From NCBI RefSeq assembly GCF_002282855.1, contig NZ_NRIR01000002.1:62001-126000 (forward strand): a DNA stretch of 64,000 nt, in the 5' to 3' direction. This document shows, piece by piece, positions 16,768 to 24,530 of this stretch; within the stretch, counting starts at the first letter, position 1, and each line of letters starts with the position of its first letter. Below the pieces are notes generated by a model that was not told the DNA's origin, did not search any database, and worked only from the letters and a program-made list of their open reading frames with translations. Both the position numbers and the translations under genes were made by a program. This stretch comes from Paraferrimonas sedimenticola. Lineage in GTDB: Bacteria; Pseudomonadota; Gammaproteobacteria; Enterobacterales; Shewanellaceae.

Positions 16768-17415
16768 CTAACTCGCCTCAGGTTGCTGGGCAACCCCCGC
16801 GTTTTGAGTCACTGGCGTCGCAAGACTCAGTTCCTCATAAATAATGGCTTCTCGCGCAAAAAACTGGTCGGCGAGCTGGCCAACAATGGCGTAAAACGAG
16901 GCGTTTTTGGCTTTGGCTACATCTTGGCAAAAACGCGCAATCCAACCGGATAGGTGGCGCTGGTAAAAACCCAGTTGCTGGTGCTTAGGCGCTTCGAGTA
17001 GCAGGGCGCTCATCACCTCGCACAGAGCGGCGACATGGTCTTCCGGCTCTTTCACTTCTTCTTGACGCTCGAAACCCAGTTGCGACAGGTCTTGGCGCAG
17101 CAGCGCCAGTGGCTTGTCCATTAGCGAGCCTGTGATGTAGTAGCTGCCATAAGGCAGTAACTCACCGCGGCCAACACCGATGAATAGATCGAAATACTCG
17201 TCTTCGAGGGTATCGGTCTGGGCAGTTTGGGCCGCCAGTTTTAGTGCGTTCCAAGACTCAGCGATATCGGTACCGTCTTGTTCGACTTCGATTTCAGCCA
17301 AGAAATTTAGCAGCTCTTGGCTAGGGTGCTGGCGAAATAGCGCTGCAATAATCTGATAAATGTCTGCGCGCAGTTGGTCGTTTTCAGAAATCATAGGTTG
17401 TGCTTGTACTGTCAT
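16768..17415 (-). CDS. TorD/DmsD-family molybdoenzyme chaperone
   Basis: A 215-residue all-helical cytoplasmic chaperone of the TorD family, expected to bind the Tat signal or core of the FdhA apoprotein until cofactor insertion is complete. Family features are the DQLRADIYQIIAALFRQHPS start, the EYFDLFIGVGRGELLPYGSYYITGS-type core split across residues 80-110, and EDHVAALCEVMSAL (about residue 134). It sits 12 bp downstream of the ferredoxin-like gene and upstream of fdhX2, so it is made together with the enzyme. Confidence 0.88.
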   Translation of the reverse strand: MTVQAQPMISENDQLRADIYQIIAALFRQHPSQELLNFLAEIEVEQDGTDIAESWNALKLAAQTAQTDTLEDEYFDLFIGVGRGELLPYGSYYITGSLMDKPLALLRQDLSQLGFERQEEVKEPEDHVAALCEVMSALLLEAPKHQQLGFYQRHLSGWIARFCQDVAKAKNASFYAIVGQLADQFFAREAIIYEELSLATPVTQNAGVAQQPEAS

Positions 17416-17427
17416 TGTCTGTTCTCG

Positions 17428-19077
17428 TTATCTCAGTTGGCGCTCAGGATCTTTCAAAATGTCTTGGAACAGGTCCTTCGTTCGACAGTCTTCGCACATT
17501 TGAAGTCGGTTAGTATGGCCGGCAAATGCGCTATGGGCGCCTACCATTTCCATCATCTTGTTTACCATGGACTGGGTGGCAAACGGTTTGCCGCAGGTAA
17601 TGCATTCGAAAGGTTTTTCTTCTTTCATTACTTGTCTGGCCTGGCGAGCCTCGGCGTCGAGATGCACTTGAGACGCCAAGCTGATGACTTTTTCCGGACA
17701 GGCTTGTTCACACAATCCACACTGAATGCAGTCTTGCTCGCGGAAACTTAGCAGCGGCTGGTCGCCACCGTCTTGCAGCGCGGCGGTAGGGCAGGTGGAT
17801 ACGCACGATAGGCACAAGGTACAGTCGGCGGCTTTCACGCTAATTTTGCCGTAAGGCAGGTTAGCTATGCTCAATGCATCGGCGCTGGCTTTGCCTTGCG
17901 CGTTGAGCGCATCCAAGGCTTGATAGAAGCGGCTGCGTTTGTTGTCTTGCACTGGCTGTTGTAGCGCTGGCTCAATGGCTTTCGCTTCTGGCCACTGGTG
18001 CTGCTCGAGCTCGCTTTGAGCAATCAAGCTGATTTGATAGCTGTCGTTGGTGGCTTGCAGCAGTTGCTGAGCCAAGCTTACTTCGCCTTGAAGATATTGC
18101 AGCAAAGTGTCCGGAGTGGCGCTGGTGGTCAACAGACCAACCGATTGAGCACCGCCCGCCAGTGCCGCAAACCAGTGGTCAATACCCGCTACCGTGACTT
18201 CTTCTAGTGCAACAGGAATCACATTGGCCGGTAGGCTTTCCGCTAAGGCCTCTTGCTGTGACAGGTCGTAGAACAAGATATTGGGTGCGCCACCGCTGAT
18301 TTCGCGGTACTTAGCAATCAAGCCTGCGATGTACTTGTGCAATGACTCTGGGCTTGGTGAATCGTAGGCCAAGGCACCGGTTGGGCACGCGTTTGAGCAA
18401 CTGCCTGCGCCGTGACACAGATATGGGTCGATTTCGATGACCTGATCTTTTGAGCTAATGGCGTCGGCCGGGCAGAAATTAACGCAGCGATTACAGCCGT
18501 TGTTTCCATTGCGATAGTGCGCGCAAATTTCGGCGTTGACCTTGATGTATCTCGGCTTTGAAAACTCACCAATCAAGTTTGGCAACTGCTCGATGGCGTC
18601 ATCGAGTTTGGCGGCATCTTGACCGACATACAGGTAGCCGGGTGGAAGCATTTCGAGATTGATAACTGGCTCAATCGACAGGTCCAAAATCAAATCGAAA
18701 TGGGGTTTGCGAATGGATACCTTGCTCAGCTCGGCGTGCTGGCCGTCTTCGAGAATCACTTGCGCTTGGAATTGACCGAGAAAACCTTTGACGTTCTCTA
18801 GCTTGGCGTAATAGGTTGGCACACCCTCGGCGGCGTTCATTACTTTTTCTAGATGATCGTCGTCTTGGCAACTGATGGACTCAGTCGCCAGAATGGTCAG
18901 TTGGTTCATGGCAGACAAACGCTCGGCCGCGAGGCGAGCTAAGTCTTCAGCACCAATGATCAGCACGTTCCCCTCAGTGGTGTAACTCACTGTCGGTGGA
19001 ATCAGGTTTTGCAACAACTGGACCTGAGTCAGTGCCGCTTGTTTGGCGCTTTGTTGCGCTTCAATATTTATGCTCAC
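17428..19077 (-). CDS. Multi-cluster 4Fe-4S ferredoxin-like fdh accessory protein
   Basis: A 549-residue cytoplasmic iron-sulfur protein characteristic of Shewanella-type fdh loci. It has four 4Fe-4S motifs in two pairs: CNRCVNFC and CHGAGSCSNAC near residues 195-232, then CTLCLSCVSTC and CIQCGLCEQAC near 420-465. A further CITC ... CEDC arrangement near the C-terminus could bind a fifth cluster or zinc. An N-terminal GAEDLARLAAERL region resembles a nucleotide-binding stretch. Its role is not established; electron supply during assembly or link to another redox partner are possibilities. GTG 19077 is chosen because AGGAA precedes it. It is the first gene after a sigma-54 promoter. Confidence 0.85.
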   Translation of the reverse strand: MSINIEAQQSAKQAALTQVQLLQNLIPPTVSYTTEGNVLIIGAEDLARLAAERLSAMNQLTILATESISCQDDDHLEKVMNAAEGVPTYYAKLENVKGFLGQFQAQVILEDGQHAELSKVSIRKPHFDLILDLSIEPVINLEMLPPGYLYVGQDAAKLDDAIEQLPNLIGEFSKPRYIKVNAEICAHYRNGNNGCNRCVNFCPADAISSKDQVIEIDPYLCHGAGSCSNACPTGALAYDSPSPESLHKYIAGLIAKYREISGGAPNILFYDLSQQEALAESLPANVIPVALEEVTVAGIDHWFAALAGGAQSVGLLTTSATPDTLLQYLQGEVSLAQQLLQATNDSYQISLIAQSELEQHQWPEAKAIEPALQQPVQDNKRSRFYQALDALNAQGKASADALSIANLPYGKISVKAADCTLCLSCVSTCPTAALQDGGDQPLLSFREQDCIQCGLCEQACPEKVISLASQVHLDAEARQARQVMKEEKPFECITCGKPFATQSMVNKMMEMVGAHSAFAGHTNRLQMCEDCRTKDLFQDILKDPERQLR

Positions 19078-19097
19078 AAATGCGTTCCTGAATGCAA

Positions 19098-19127
19098 CCG
19101 AGCCTTGGCTTTTATAATATGGCTCGG
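19098..19127 (-). other. Leader hairpin before the ferredoxin-like gene
   Basis: CCGAGCC and GGCTCGG (7 bp perfect, 16-nt AT-rich loop) fold in the transcript about 8 nt upstream of the AGGAA ribosome binding site of the gene starting at 19077. This position could affect translation or mRNA stability. Confidence 0.45.
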
Positions 19128-19153
19128 AAGATGGATTCAGCTACCACTAATAT

Positions 19154-19169
19154 AGCAAGTGTCATACCA
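19154..19169 (-). promoter_or_regulatory. sigma-54 promoter for the ferredoxin-torD-fdhX2-fdhABC2 operon
   Basis: On the minus strand TGGTATGACACTTGCT has GG and GC exactly 10 bp apart, with TTGCT at -12 and TGG at -24. The predicted start is near 19143, about 66 nt upstream of GTG 19077. No copy of GACATTTTGTC was found just upstream, so the activator contact here is unknown. Confidence 0.72.
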
Positions 19170-19210
19170 CTTATTAGAGCGCTATATTCCCGATAACTCC
19201 GTTATAACTA

Positions 19211-19771
19211 CTAACTTTCTTGCGAATGTTTAGAATCTGGTTCAATTTGACCCACATCGTCATTCAATGGGGTCGAGCTGTCCTGATTTGACGCGATTGC
19301 ATCGCTGTTGTCTTCCAATGAGGCCGTTGGCTCGTCTGACGCTTCACCCTCGGCGTCCGCTAGCATTTCTTCCTCAGGCTCTTCGTCTTTGACCACATGG
19401 CGATAGACCTTTTCTACTAGCTCTAGCGATTCCTCGGCACTGAGTAGTGGCTGGTTGGAGTAGTCCAAGGCGTACTCGGCCATGTTGTCGATTTCTTGGT
19501 ACTGAGGCTGTTGCCAAAGCTTTCGAAGTGCTTGGTTGCGAGTTTCTTGGTCCACATCCGCCCCCATGAAGGCCGCAAAGGAGCCGCCCTCTTCAATACT
19601 ATCTGGGTCAGGTAACTCGACTGCGCCTTCTGCTTCTTCTGGGGTTTCGGCTTGTTCGCTTTGCGCCTCTGCAGCCGCTTCCTCTGCGGCTTTTGCCTGT
19701 TCTAGCTCTTGCTCTTCTTGCTCAACTAGCTCGCGGCGTTTGCTCCAGCGGGACAGAAAACCTTCGCTCAT
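19211..19771 (-). CDS. DUF3306 protein of the fdh locus
   Basis: A 186-residue acidic protein of unknown function (DUF3306 type). It opens with FLSRWSKRRELVEQEEQEL, the diagnostic FLxRWSxRK-like start of this family, followed by an Ala/Glu-rich linker. A conserved central part (residues 65-125) includes FAAFMGADVDQETRNQALRK and LWQQPQYQEIDNMAEYALDY. The tail is low-complexity and acidic. There is no signal peptide or membrane helix. It overlaps the DUF3305 gene by 4 bp and is the second gene behind a textbook sigma-54 promoter. Confidence 0.82.
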   Translation of the reverse strand: MSEGFLSRWSKRRELVEQEEQELEQAKAAEEAAAEAQSEQAETPEEAEGAVELPDPDSIEEGGSFAAFMGADVDQETRNQALRKLWQQPQYQEIDNMAEYALDYSNQPLLSAEESLELVEKVYRHVVKDEEPEEEMLADAEGEASDEPTASLEDNSDAIASNQDSSTPLNDDVGQIEPDSKHSQES

Positions 19772-20238
19772 GCCTTAGATCCTCGTTTGCGATCTTGCTC
19801 ACCGGCAAACTCTTTGCGACGGTTAACGTGCTTGCGGCGGTGCGCGCGAATTTCGACTTCCCCGTGGCGAGTAATAAACGCTTCCATCCAAACCGCGATA
19901 GCGGCGGGCATAGGAACGTTAAGCAGTGGCATATCGCTCTCTAGGCAACCTGCGGCAACGTTTTGATCAGCGCTGGCTGAGAGGGGCTCCCATTGGTCAT
20001 TGCCAAGATCATCGCAAACGATATACAAAGCGGGATTGTCCATGTCCAAATTCAACCGATAACTGGCGCGCTCGTCTTTGTGTAGCTCCAATAAAATCAT
20101 CTTTGAGCCTTCTGGTGCCGGTTGGCTGGCAGGCCCAAGGTAATCGATTTGCCAGTCAATCGCGCTCCATTGGCCGACTTGCTTTTCAACCGCTTTCAAT
20201 TTCACCATCAGCGGCCAAACGGATTCAGTCTGTTTCAT
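19768..20238 (-). CDS. DUF3305 protein of the fdh locus
   Basis: About 156 residues of unknown function (DUF3305 type), usually found beside DUF3306 at formate dehydrogenase loci. The start is set at ATG 20238 (KQTESVWPLMVKLKAVEK); an upstream frame to 20304 would run into the promoter leader and is less likely. The protein appears soluble, with FITRHGEVEIRAHRRKHVNR near the C-terminus and a basic tail. It may bind DUF3306, whose long acidic parts would complement it. Confidence 0.8.
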   Translation of the reverse strand: MKQTESVWPLMVKLKAVEKQVGQWSAIDWQIDYLGPASQPAPEGSKMILLELHKDERASYRLNLDMDNPALYIVCDDLGNDQWEPLSASADQNVAAGCLESDMPLLNVPMPAAIAVWMEAFITRHGEVEIRAHRRKHVNRRKEFAGEQDRKRGSKA

Positions 20239-20330
20239 AGTCACCCTGTGTTTTTGGGGTTTGAACGCGTTTACAGCGCTCTCGAAGCTTAATACTAGTC
20301 GCAAATTCGCGACCGACTACCCAGAGTTAT

Positions 20331-20346
20331 CGCAAATTGCGTGCCA
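20331..20346 (-). promoter_or_regulatory. Textbook sigma-54 promoter for DUF3305-DUF3306
   Basis: On the minus strand TGGCACGCAATTTGCG matches TGGCACG-N4-TTGC without error. The start is predicted near 20320, and the GACATTTTGTC motif lies about 84 bp upstream of it, a usual distance for an NtrC-type activator site. Confidence 0.85.
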
Positions 20347-20398
20347 AACCTAAGTCATTGCTTTGGTGAACTCGATCACCGCTCAGGCTAATATTTGC

Positions 20399-20409
20399 GA
20401 CATTTTGTC
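20399..20409. promoter_or_regulatory. GACATTTTGTC motif, site 2
   Basis: Exact copy of the motif, about 84 bp upstream of the predicted sigma-54 start for DUF3305 and about 245 bp upstream of the candidate start for fdhD. One bound activator could serve both directions. Confidence 0.65.
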
Positions 20410-20428
20410 CATGTCGTTCGAAAAGATG

Positions 20429-20461
20429 CGACAAAAGGATACGAGTTGATTCCTTTTGTCG
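20429..20461. promoter_or_regulatory. Inverted repeat of GACAAAAGG half-sites upstream of fdhD
   Basis: CGACAAAAGGA (20429-20439) and TCCTTTTGTCG (20451-20461) are perfect inverted 11-mers with an 11-bp spacer. A related repeat occurs before tupA at 26143-26168. The lack of a T run argues against a terminator and for a dimeric regulator site. Confidence 0.6.
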
Positions 20462-20624
20462 GATTTCTCAACTCCTAAACATCAGCCTTTGTTATTTGGT
20501 GGACAAAAGCTGGGCAAATTCTGCTTGGATGGGGCGCAGAAAACGAGATCTAAGCGGCAGAACTGAGAATGATGGCGGTAATTTGGAAAAATTGTGACTT
20601 GGTCGAATGCTGGCGTTCGCGAGC

Positions 20625-20640
20625 GGGAATAATAATTGCT
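20625..20640 (+). promoter_or_regulatory. Weaker sigma-54 promoter candidate for fdhD
   Basis: GGGAATAATAATTGCT has the required GG-N10-GC spacing and a perfect TTGCT at -12, but its -24 part (GGGAA) is off consensus. The predicted start is near 20651, 63 bp before the fdhD start codon. A second GG-N10-GC at 20600-20614 is poorer. Confidence 0.4.
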
Positions 20641-20713
20641 TAAGTAACTTTACTAGCAACAGCATTAGGTCTCGACGGTCGGCGTCGAGGCGAATAAATA
20701 GAGAGACATTAGC

Positions 20714-21541
20714 GTGCCAACATCGACGATTTCACTGATTAAAACGCGAAGCGAGAACCCACTCACTCAGCCGGTCAAAGCGGTTAATGAGCGCGGTGAG
20801 GTGGTCGATAAGCAAGTGGCTTGTGAGCGCCCGCTGACCTTGTACCTCAATTGGCAGCCGATCGTTACTCTGATGACTTTAGGCGCTAAGCCAGAATCTC
20901 TGGCCTTGGGTTATCTCAAAAACCAAGGCTTTATTAGCGATGTTGGGCTTTTGGAATCGGTAATTGTCGATTGGGAGGTCAACTCGGCGGCGGTGACCAC
21001 TAAAGAAGATACCGACGGGCTCAATGAGCGCCTACAACAAAAGACAGTGACTTCAGGCTGCGGTCAAGGCACGGTATATGGCGGCTTCATGGATGGTATT
21101 GAAGATATCAAACTCAAGGCCCCGAAATTAAAGCAAACGGGGATCTACGCCTTACTCAAGAACCTAAACGCTTATAACGAGACCTACAAAAGTGCGGGCG
21201 GGGTACACGGATGCGCTGTGTGCCAAGGGGACCAGATCCTGTCCTTTGTCGAAGATGTTGGGCGTCACAATGCGGTGGACACCTTAGCGGGCGATATGTG
21301 GTTGGACAATCAAGGCGGCGCCGATAAGGTGTTTTACACCACAGGACGACTCACTTCGGAAATGGTTATCAAGGTGGCCAAAATGGGTATTCCTGTGCTC
21401 TTATCCCGCAGCGGTGTGACCCAAATGGGTTTGGAACTTGCCGAGCAACTGGGGATTACTATGATTGCTCGAGCCAAGGGGCGTCATTTCTTGGTGTACC
21501 ACGGCGCTGACACTATCGAGTTTGACCAGGAGACGCCATGA
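20714..21541 (+). CDS. fdhD: FdhD, sulfur carrier for formate dehydrogenase
   Basis: A 275-residue FdhD/NarQ-family protein that delivers sulfur to the pterin-bound metal of formate dehydrogenase and is required for its activity. The catalytic CxxC is present in GVHGCAVCQ (about residue 168). Other family signatures are TSGCGQGT and EDVGRHNAVDTLAG. The start is GTG 20714, behind a weak AGAGA ribosome site. Its stop overlaps the start of the next gene (ATGA), so the two are translationally linked. It lies opposite the enzyme genes across a shared promoter region. Confidence 0.95.
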   Translation: MPTSTISLIKTRSENPLTQPVKAVNERGEVVDKQVACERPLTLYLNWQPIVTLMTLGAKPESLALGYLKNQGFISDVGLLESVIVDWEVNSAAVTTKEDTDGLNERLQQKTVTSGCGQGTVYGGFMDGIEDIKLKAPKLKQTGIYALLKNLNAYNETYKSAGGVHGCAVCQGDQILSFVEDVGRHNAVDTLAGDMWLDNQGGADKVFYTTGRLTSEMVIKVAKMGIPVLLSRSGVTQMGLELAEQLGITMIARAKGRHFLVYHGADTIEFDQETP

Positions 21542-22437
21542 CTCAAGCCTCCCAGTATTTGAGCGCGCGAGCGCTGGCAGACTACTTAGACCTCAATGAG
21601 AAAAAGGTCTACGCCTTGGCCAATGACGGCGTCTTGCCCGGCACCAAGGTGACCGGCAAGTGGATGTTCCCCAAAGTACTGATTGACCGCTGGCTGCTGG
21701 ATTCTTGCCACAGCGGCCTGCTGTCGGACCGATTGTTGATAACCGGGTCCTCCGACCCACTGATGGAGCACTTAGTCTCGCGGCTAATGGACAAAGTGGG
21801 TCATTCGGGACTAGTCAGTTATTCGGGCACGGGCTCGCGCCAAGGCTTAGCCTTGTTGTCGCGACACTTTGCCGACATCTGTTGCTTTCACTGGGGGTTG
21901 TCGGAAGAGCGGGATGTGCGTCATCCAGCCTTGCTGGCCAATTATCAGAATCATCAGCAATGGGTGTTGTTACACGCCTACAAGCGTCAATACGGTTTGG
22001 CGCTGGCACCGCAAAAGCACGCCGCAGCACAAAATTTGGAAAGTTTGCTTGAGCTTAACTGGCGCTGGGTAGAGCGCCAACCTGGGTCTGGCAGTCAGCA
22101 GCATTTGGCCCATTGGCTGCAGCTGCGCTCAGACACCAGTGTAGCGCTTAACTTTGTTGAGATGGCCTACACAGAACAACAGCTGACCGGCGCGATTGCA
22201 TCAGGCCGAGCCGATATCGGCTTTGCCTGCCAAGCCGCAGCGGAGCAGGCTGGTTTAGCCTTTATTCCCCTGTTTGAAGAGAGCTTTGACTTGGTGCTGC
22301 CACAAAGCTTCTACTTTCGACAGTTGGTACAACAACTGTTTGGCTTATTGCTCGAAGCAGAAACTTTGGACAAAGCCGCGCAGCTAGGCGGCTACGACCT
22401 GTCAGAGGCAGGCAAGGTGATTTGGAGCCCGTCGTAA
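21538..22437 (+). CDS. HTH regulator with molybdate-binding-protein-like domain
   Basis: A 299-residue putative transcription factor. Residues 6-57 form an excisionase/MerR-like helix-turn-helix (YLSARALADYLDLNEKKVYA ... GKWMFPKVLIDRWL). The remainder resembles the periplasmic molybdate-binding-protein-like domain (COG1910 type), with SYSGTGSRQGLALL early and GRADIGFACQAAAEQ late. It has no signal peptide, so it would sense its ligand in the cytoplasm. With fdhD upstream and a tungstate transporter nearby, a molybdate- or tungstate-responsive regulator is a reasonable inference. Its 3' end overlaps the opposing sensor kinase gene by 46 bp. Confidence 0.82.
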   Translation: MTQASQYLSARALADYLDLNEKKVYALANDGVLPGTKVTGKWMFPKVLIDRWLLDSCHSGLLSDRLLITGSSDPLMEHLVSRLMDKVGHSGLVSYSGTGSRQGLALLSRHFADICCFHWGLSEERDVRHPALLANYQNHQQWVLLHAYKRQYGLALAPQKHAAAQNLESLLELNWRWVERQPGSGSQQHLAHWLQLRSDTSVALNFVEMAYTEQQLTGAIASGRADIGFACQAAAEQAGLAFIPLFEESFDLVLPQSFYFRQLVQQLFGLLLEAETLDKAAQLGGYDLSEAGKVIWSPS

Positions 22438-24527
22438 GGATGGGCCAAAGCCCCTTCGTTGGCATCGCTATAAAGATTGATGGTGAACTTGGAGCCGCGG
22501 CCCACTTGTGAATCTACGTCTATCAAACCGCCGATTCGGCGAATCAAACCAAAGCTCAGTGATAGGCCGAGACCCGTACCTTCGTTGCGCGTGGTAAAGA
22601 AAGGGTCAAAAATCCGCTTCATAGTGGTTTGGCTCATACCACAGCCCTCATCTTCCACTTCAATTTGCACTCCCTTCGCCCCCATTTCGTCTTGCCAGTC
22701 GCGACTGCGTATCCAAATGCGTGAGTGATCATCAGAGGCGTGTGCGGCGTTAACTACTAGGTTAATCAGTACCTGTTGCAGCTGCGATGAGTTGATTTGC
22801 ACCGTATGGCTGGCGTCCAGTTCAGGCACTAACTCTAGGCGTTTGGACTGAATCGAGTGTCGAGCCAGCGTCAGAGTTTGCTCTATGATGGGATTGACCT
22901 CGGAGCGTTGCAGCGGTGCGTTAAATTCCCCGGGGCGACTGTATTGCAGCAGGTTGCGAATGATGGCGGATATTCGACTTACCTGCTCAATCACTGTGTC
23001 CACTTCCTCGCTCACCGGCGCGACCTTTTCGCCCAAGGTGAGCTTCAACAGCTCCATGTTGCCAAGGATCACCGCGGTCGGGTTGTTGATTTCATGGGCA
23101 ATACCCGCGGTCAGCTCACCCAAGGCGGTGAGCTTCTCGTTGGTGACCATTTGCGCTCGAGTATCGTTGAGCAATTTGACGTTGCGCTCGAGCTCGGCGG
23201 TTTTTTCTCGCAAGGTCTGGGTGCGCTCGTCCACTTTGGCTTCCAGTTGCTCGGCCGCTTGCTGAATTTGACGATTGCGCTCTTGCAGTTGGTCCAACAT
23301 GCGGTCAAATTGCTGAGCCAATCCAGACAGTTCGTTTTGCTGGCGTAATCCTAGCTCGCCAATGCGCACGTTGTGGCCTCTTTGTACCGCTTGCACCACG
23401 TGGTGAATGCGCTCAATGGGGTTGAGCAAGGTGGTGGCCGCTCGATAAACCAGATAACCGGAAACCAGCATTACTAGCACCAAAATCGAACCCAATTCGA
23501 CAATGTTGTACAGGTAGTCTTTGATAAACGGCGCTTCGGAGAAACCGGCGTAAATCATGCCGACTCTATCGCCCTCGATGTCGTAAATCGGAGCATAGGC
23601 TGAAATGAACCAATCGTCGAACACAAAGGCTCGATCCACCCAAGGCTGTCCTTCGCGAAGGACTTGCTGCTGCACCTCATCGGAAACCAGTGAGCCAAGC
23701 GCGCGGCCTCGCTCAGCTTGAGCCGTACCGTCGAAATTCAGCGGTACATTGGTGGCCACTCGCACTGTGTCCAAAAAGATGGTCACAGCCCCAATGGACT
23801 GTTGAGGCAGAGTGTCGCTGTTGTATACCAAGTCACGAATGCTATCGACTATGGTTTCGTTGCGATTGATTAGTACGCCACCGTCGAGCAACCATGAAAC
23901 TTCGCCACGGGTATCCGTGATGGGGAGTAAGGTACGCGATACCAGCCCGCGCTGTTCAGAGGCTAAATCCGGACGTTGCGCTTTTTCAGTGGCGAGTAAT
24001 GGTATGACCGCCCTCTGTGCTAGGCGTCCATCAATTCGTCTCAAATCGTCGTTGGGCAGCACTTGAAGGCCCGATGCCGGCGCTTGCAGCGAACCTAGCT
24101 CTAGCATTTGCCTTAAGTAATGATCGGCGGCGGCCTGATCTACCGGTAGCAAGCGCACAAAGTCCAGACCCAAGCGGTCTTTTTGCTGGCTTAAATGGGC
24201 TGCAATGGCGGTTAGCTGTGAGTTGTCACCTTCTTCTAGGGCTGAGAAATAGCGGTGAAAGTCATAAGAATTGCGCAGGGCATTGAGCTGCTGGGTTTGG
24301 GTCTGTTGTTGTGCATTGAGGGTATTGGAGGCCACAGCTAAGTCGGCCTTAACCTTCATGAACAGCTGTTTGCCGGTGTAACTTACGTTCCAGTAGATGG
24401 TAATGACCACAAGCGATAACAGGGTCAATATAATCGGCAATGACGTTAGCAGAATCAGACGATAGCGCACCTTGGACTGAATTTCAGCCCAACTTAGGGG
24501 GATGCCTGAACGCAAATTTTGGCGCAT
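22392..24527 (-). CDS. Membrane sensor histidine kinase of the fdh/tup locus
   Basis: A 711-residue two-component sensor. A first membrane helix lies near residues 24-46, followed by a periplasmic double-Cache-like sensor region (about 50-340), a second helix (about 345-368), a HAMP linker, a coiled coil (about 415-460), and a DHp domain with the phosphoacceptor in GIAHEINNPTAV (about residue 476). The ATPase domain has N box NLVVNAAHASDD, DEGCGMSQ and FFTTRNEGTGLGLSLS. It starts 3 bp after the end of the response regulator gene, so they are one operon. The periplasmic location suggests sensing of an external ligand, possibly formate or another substrate. Confidence 0.93.
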   Translation of the reverse strand: MRQNLRSGIPLSWAEIQSKVRYRLILLTSLPIILTLLSLVVITIYWNVSYTGKQLFMKVKADLAVASNTLNAQQQTQTQQLNALRNSYDFHRYFSALEEGDNSQLTAIAAHLSQQKDRLGLDFVRLLPVDQAAADHYLRQMLELGSLQAPASGLQVLPNDDLRRIDGRLAQRAVIPLLATEKAQRPDLASEQRGLVSRTLLPITDTRGEVSWLLDGGVLINRNETIVDSIRDLVYNSDTLPQQSIGAVTIFLDTVRVATNVPLNFDGTAQAERGRALGSLVSDEVQQQVLREGQPWVDRAFVFDDWFISAYAPIYDIEGDRVGMIYAGFSEAPFIKDYLYNIVELGSILVLVMLVSGYLVYRAATTLLNPIERIHHVVQAVQRGHNVRIGELGLRQQNELSGLAQQFDRMLDQLQERNRQIQQAAEQLEAKVDERTQTLREKTAELERNVKLLNDTRAQMVTNEKLTALGELTAGIAHEINNPTAVILGNMELLKLTLGEKVAPVSEEVDTVIEQVSRISAIIRNLLQYSRPGEFNAPLQRSEVNPIIEQTLTLARHSIQSKRLELVPELDASHTVQINSSQLQQVLINLVVNAAHASDDHSRIWIRSRDWQDEMGAKGVQIEVEDEGCGMSQTTMKRIFDPFFTTRNEGTGLGLSLSFGLIRRIGGLIDVDSQVGRGSKFTINLYSDANEGALAHPYDGLQITLPASDRS

Positions 24528-24530
24528 GGA

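Larger units (their letters stand above)
20239..20713. other. Divergent control region between DUF3305 and fdhD
   Basis: No gene is seen in these 475 bp. The region holds a textbook sigma-54 promoter on the minus strand (20331-20346), the GACATTTTGTC motif (20399-20409), a perfect 11-bp-arm inverted repeat of GACAAAAGG halves (20429-20461), a further lone GGACAAAAG half-site (20501-20509) and a weaker sigma-54 candidate on the plus strand (20625-20640). It appears to be the regulatory hub of the locus. Confidence 0.7.

Noticed and set aside
16680-16793. Longer N-terminus for FdhX copy 2
   Set aside because: The extra residues are Pro/Arg-rich, overlap the torD-type gene and precede a much better start (CAGGAGG then ATG 16679).
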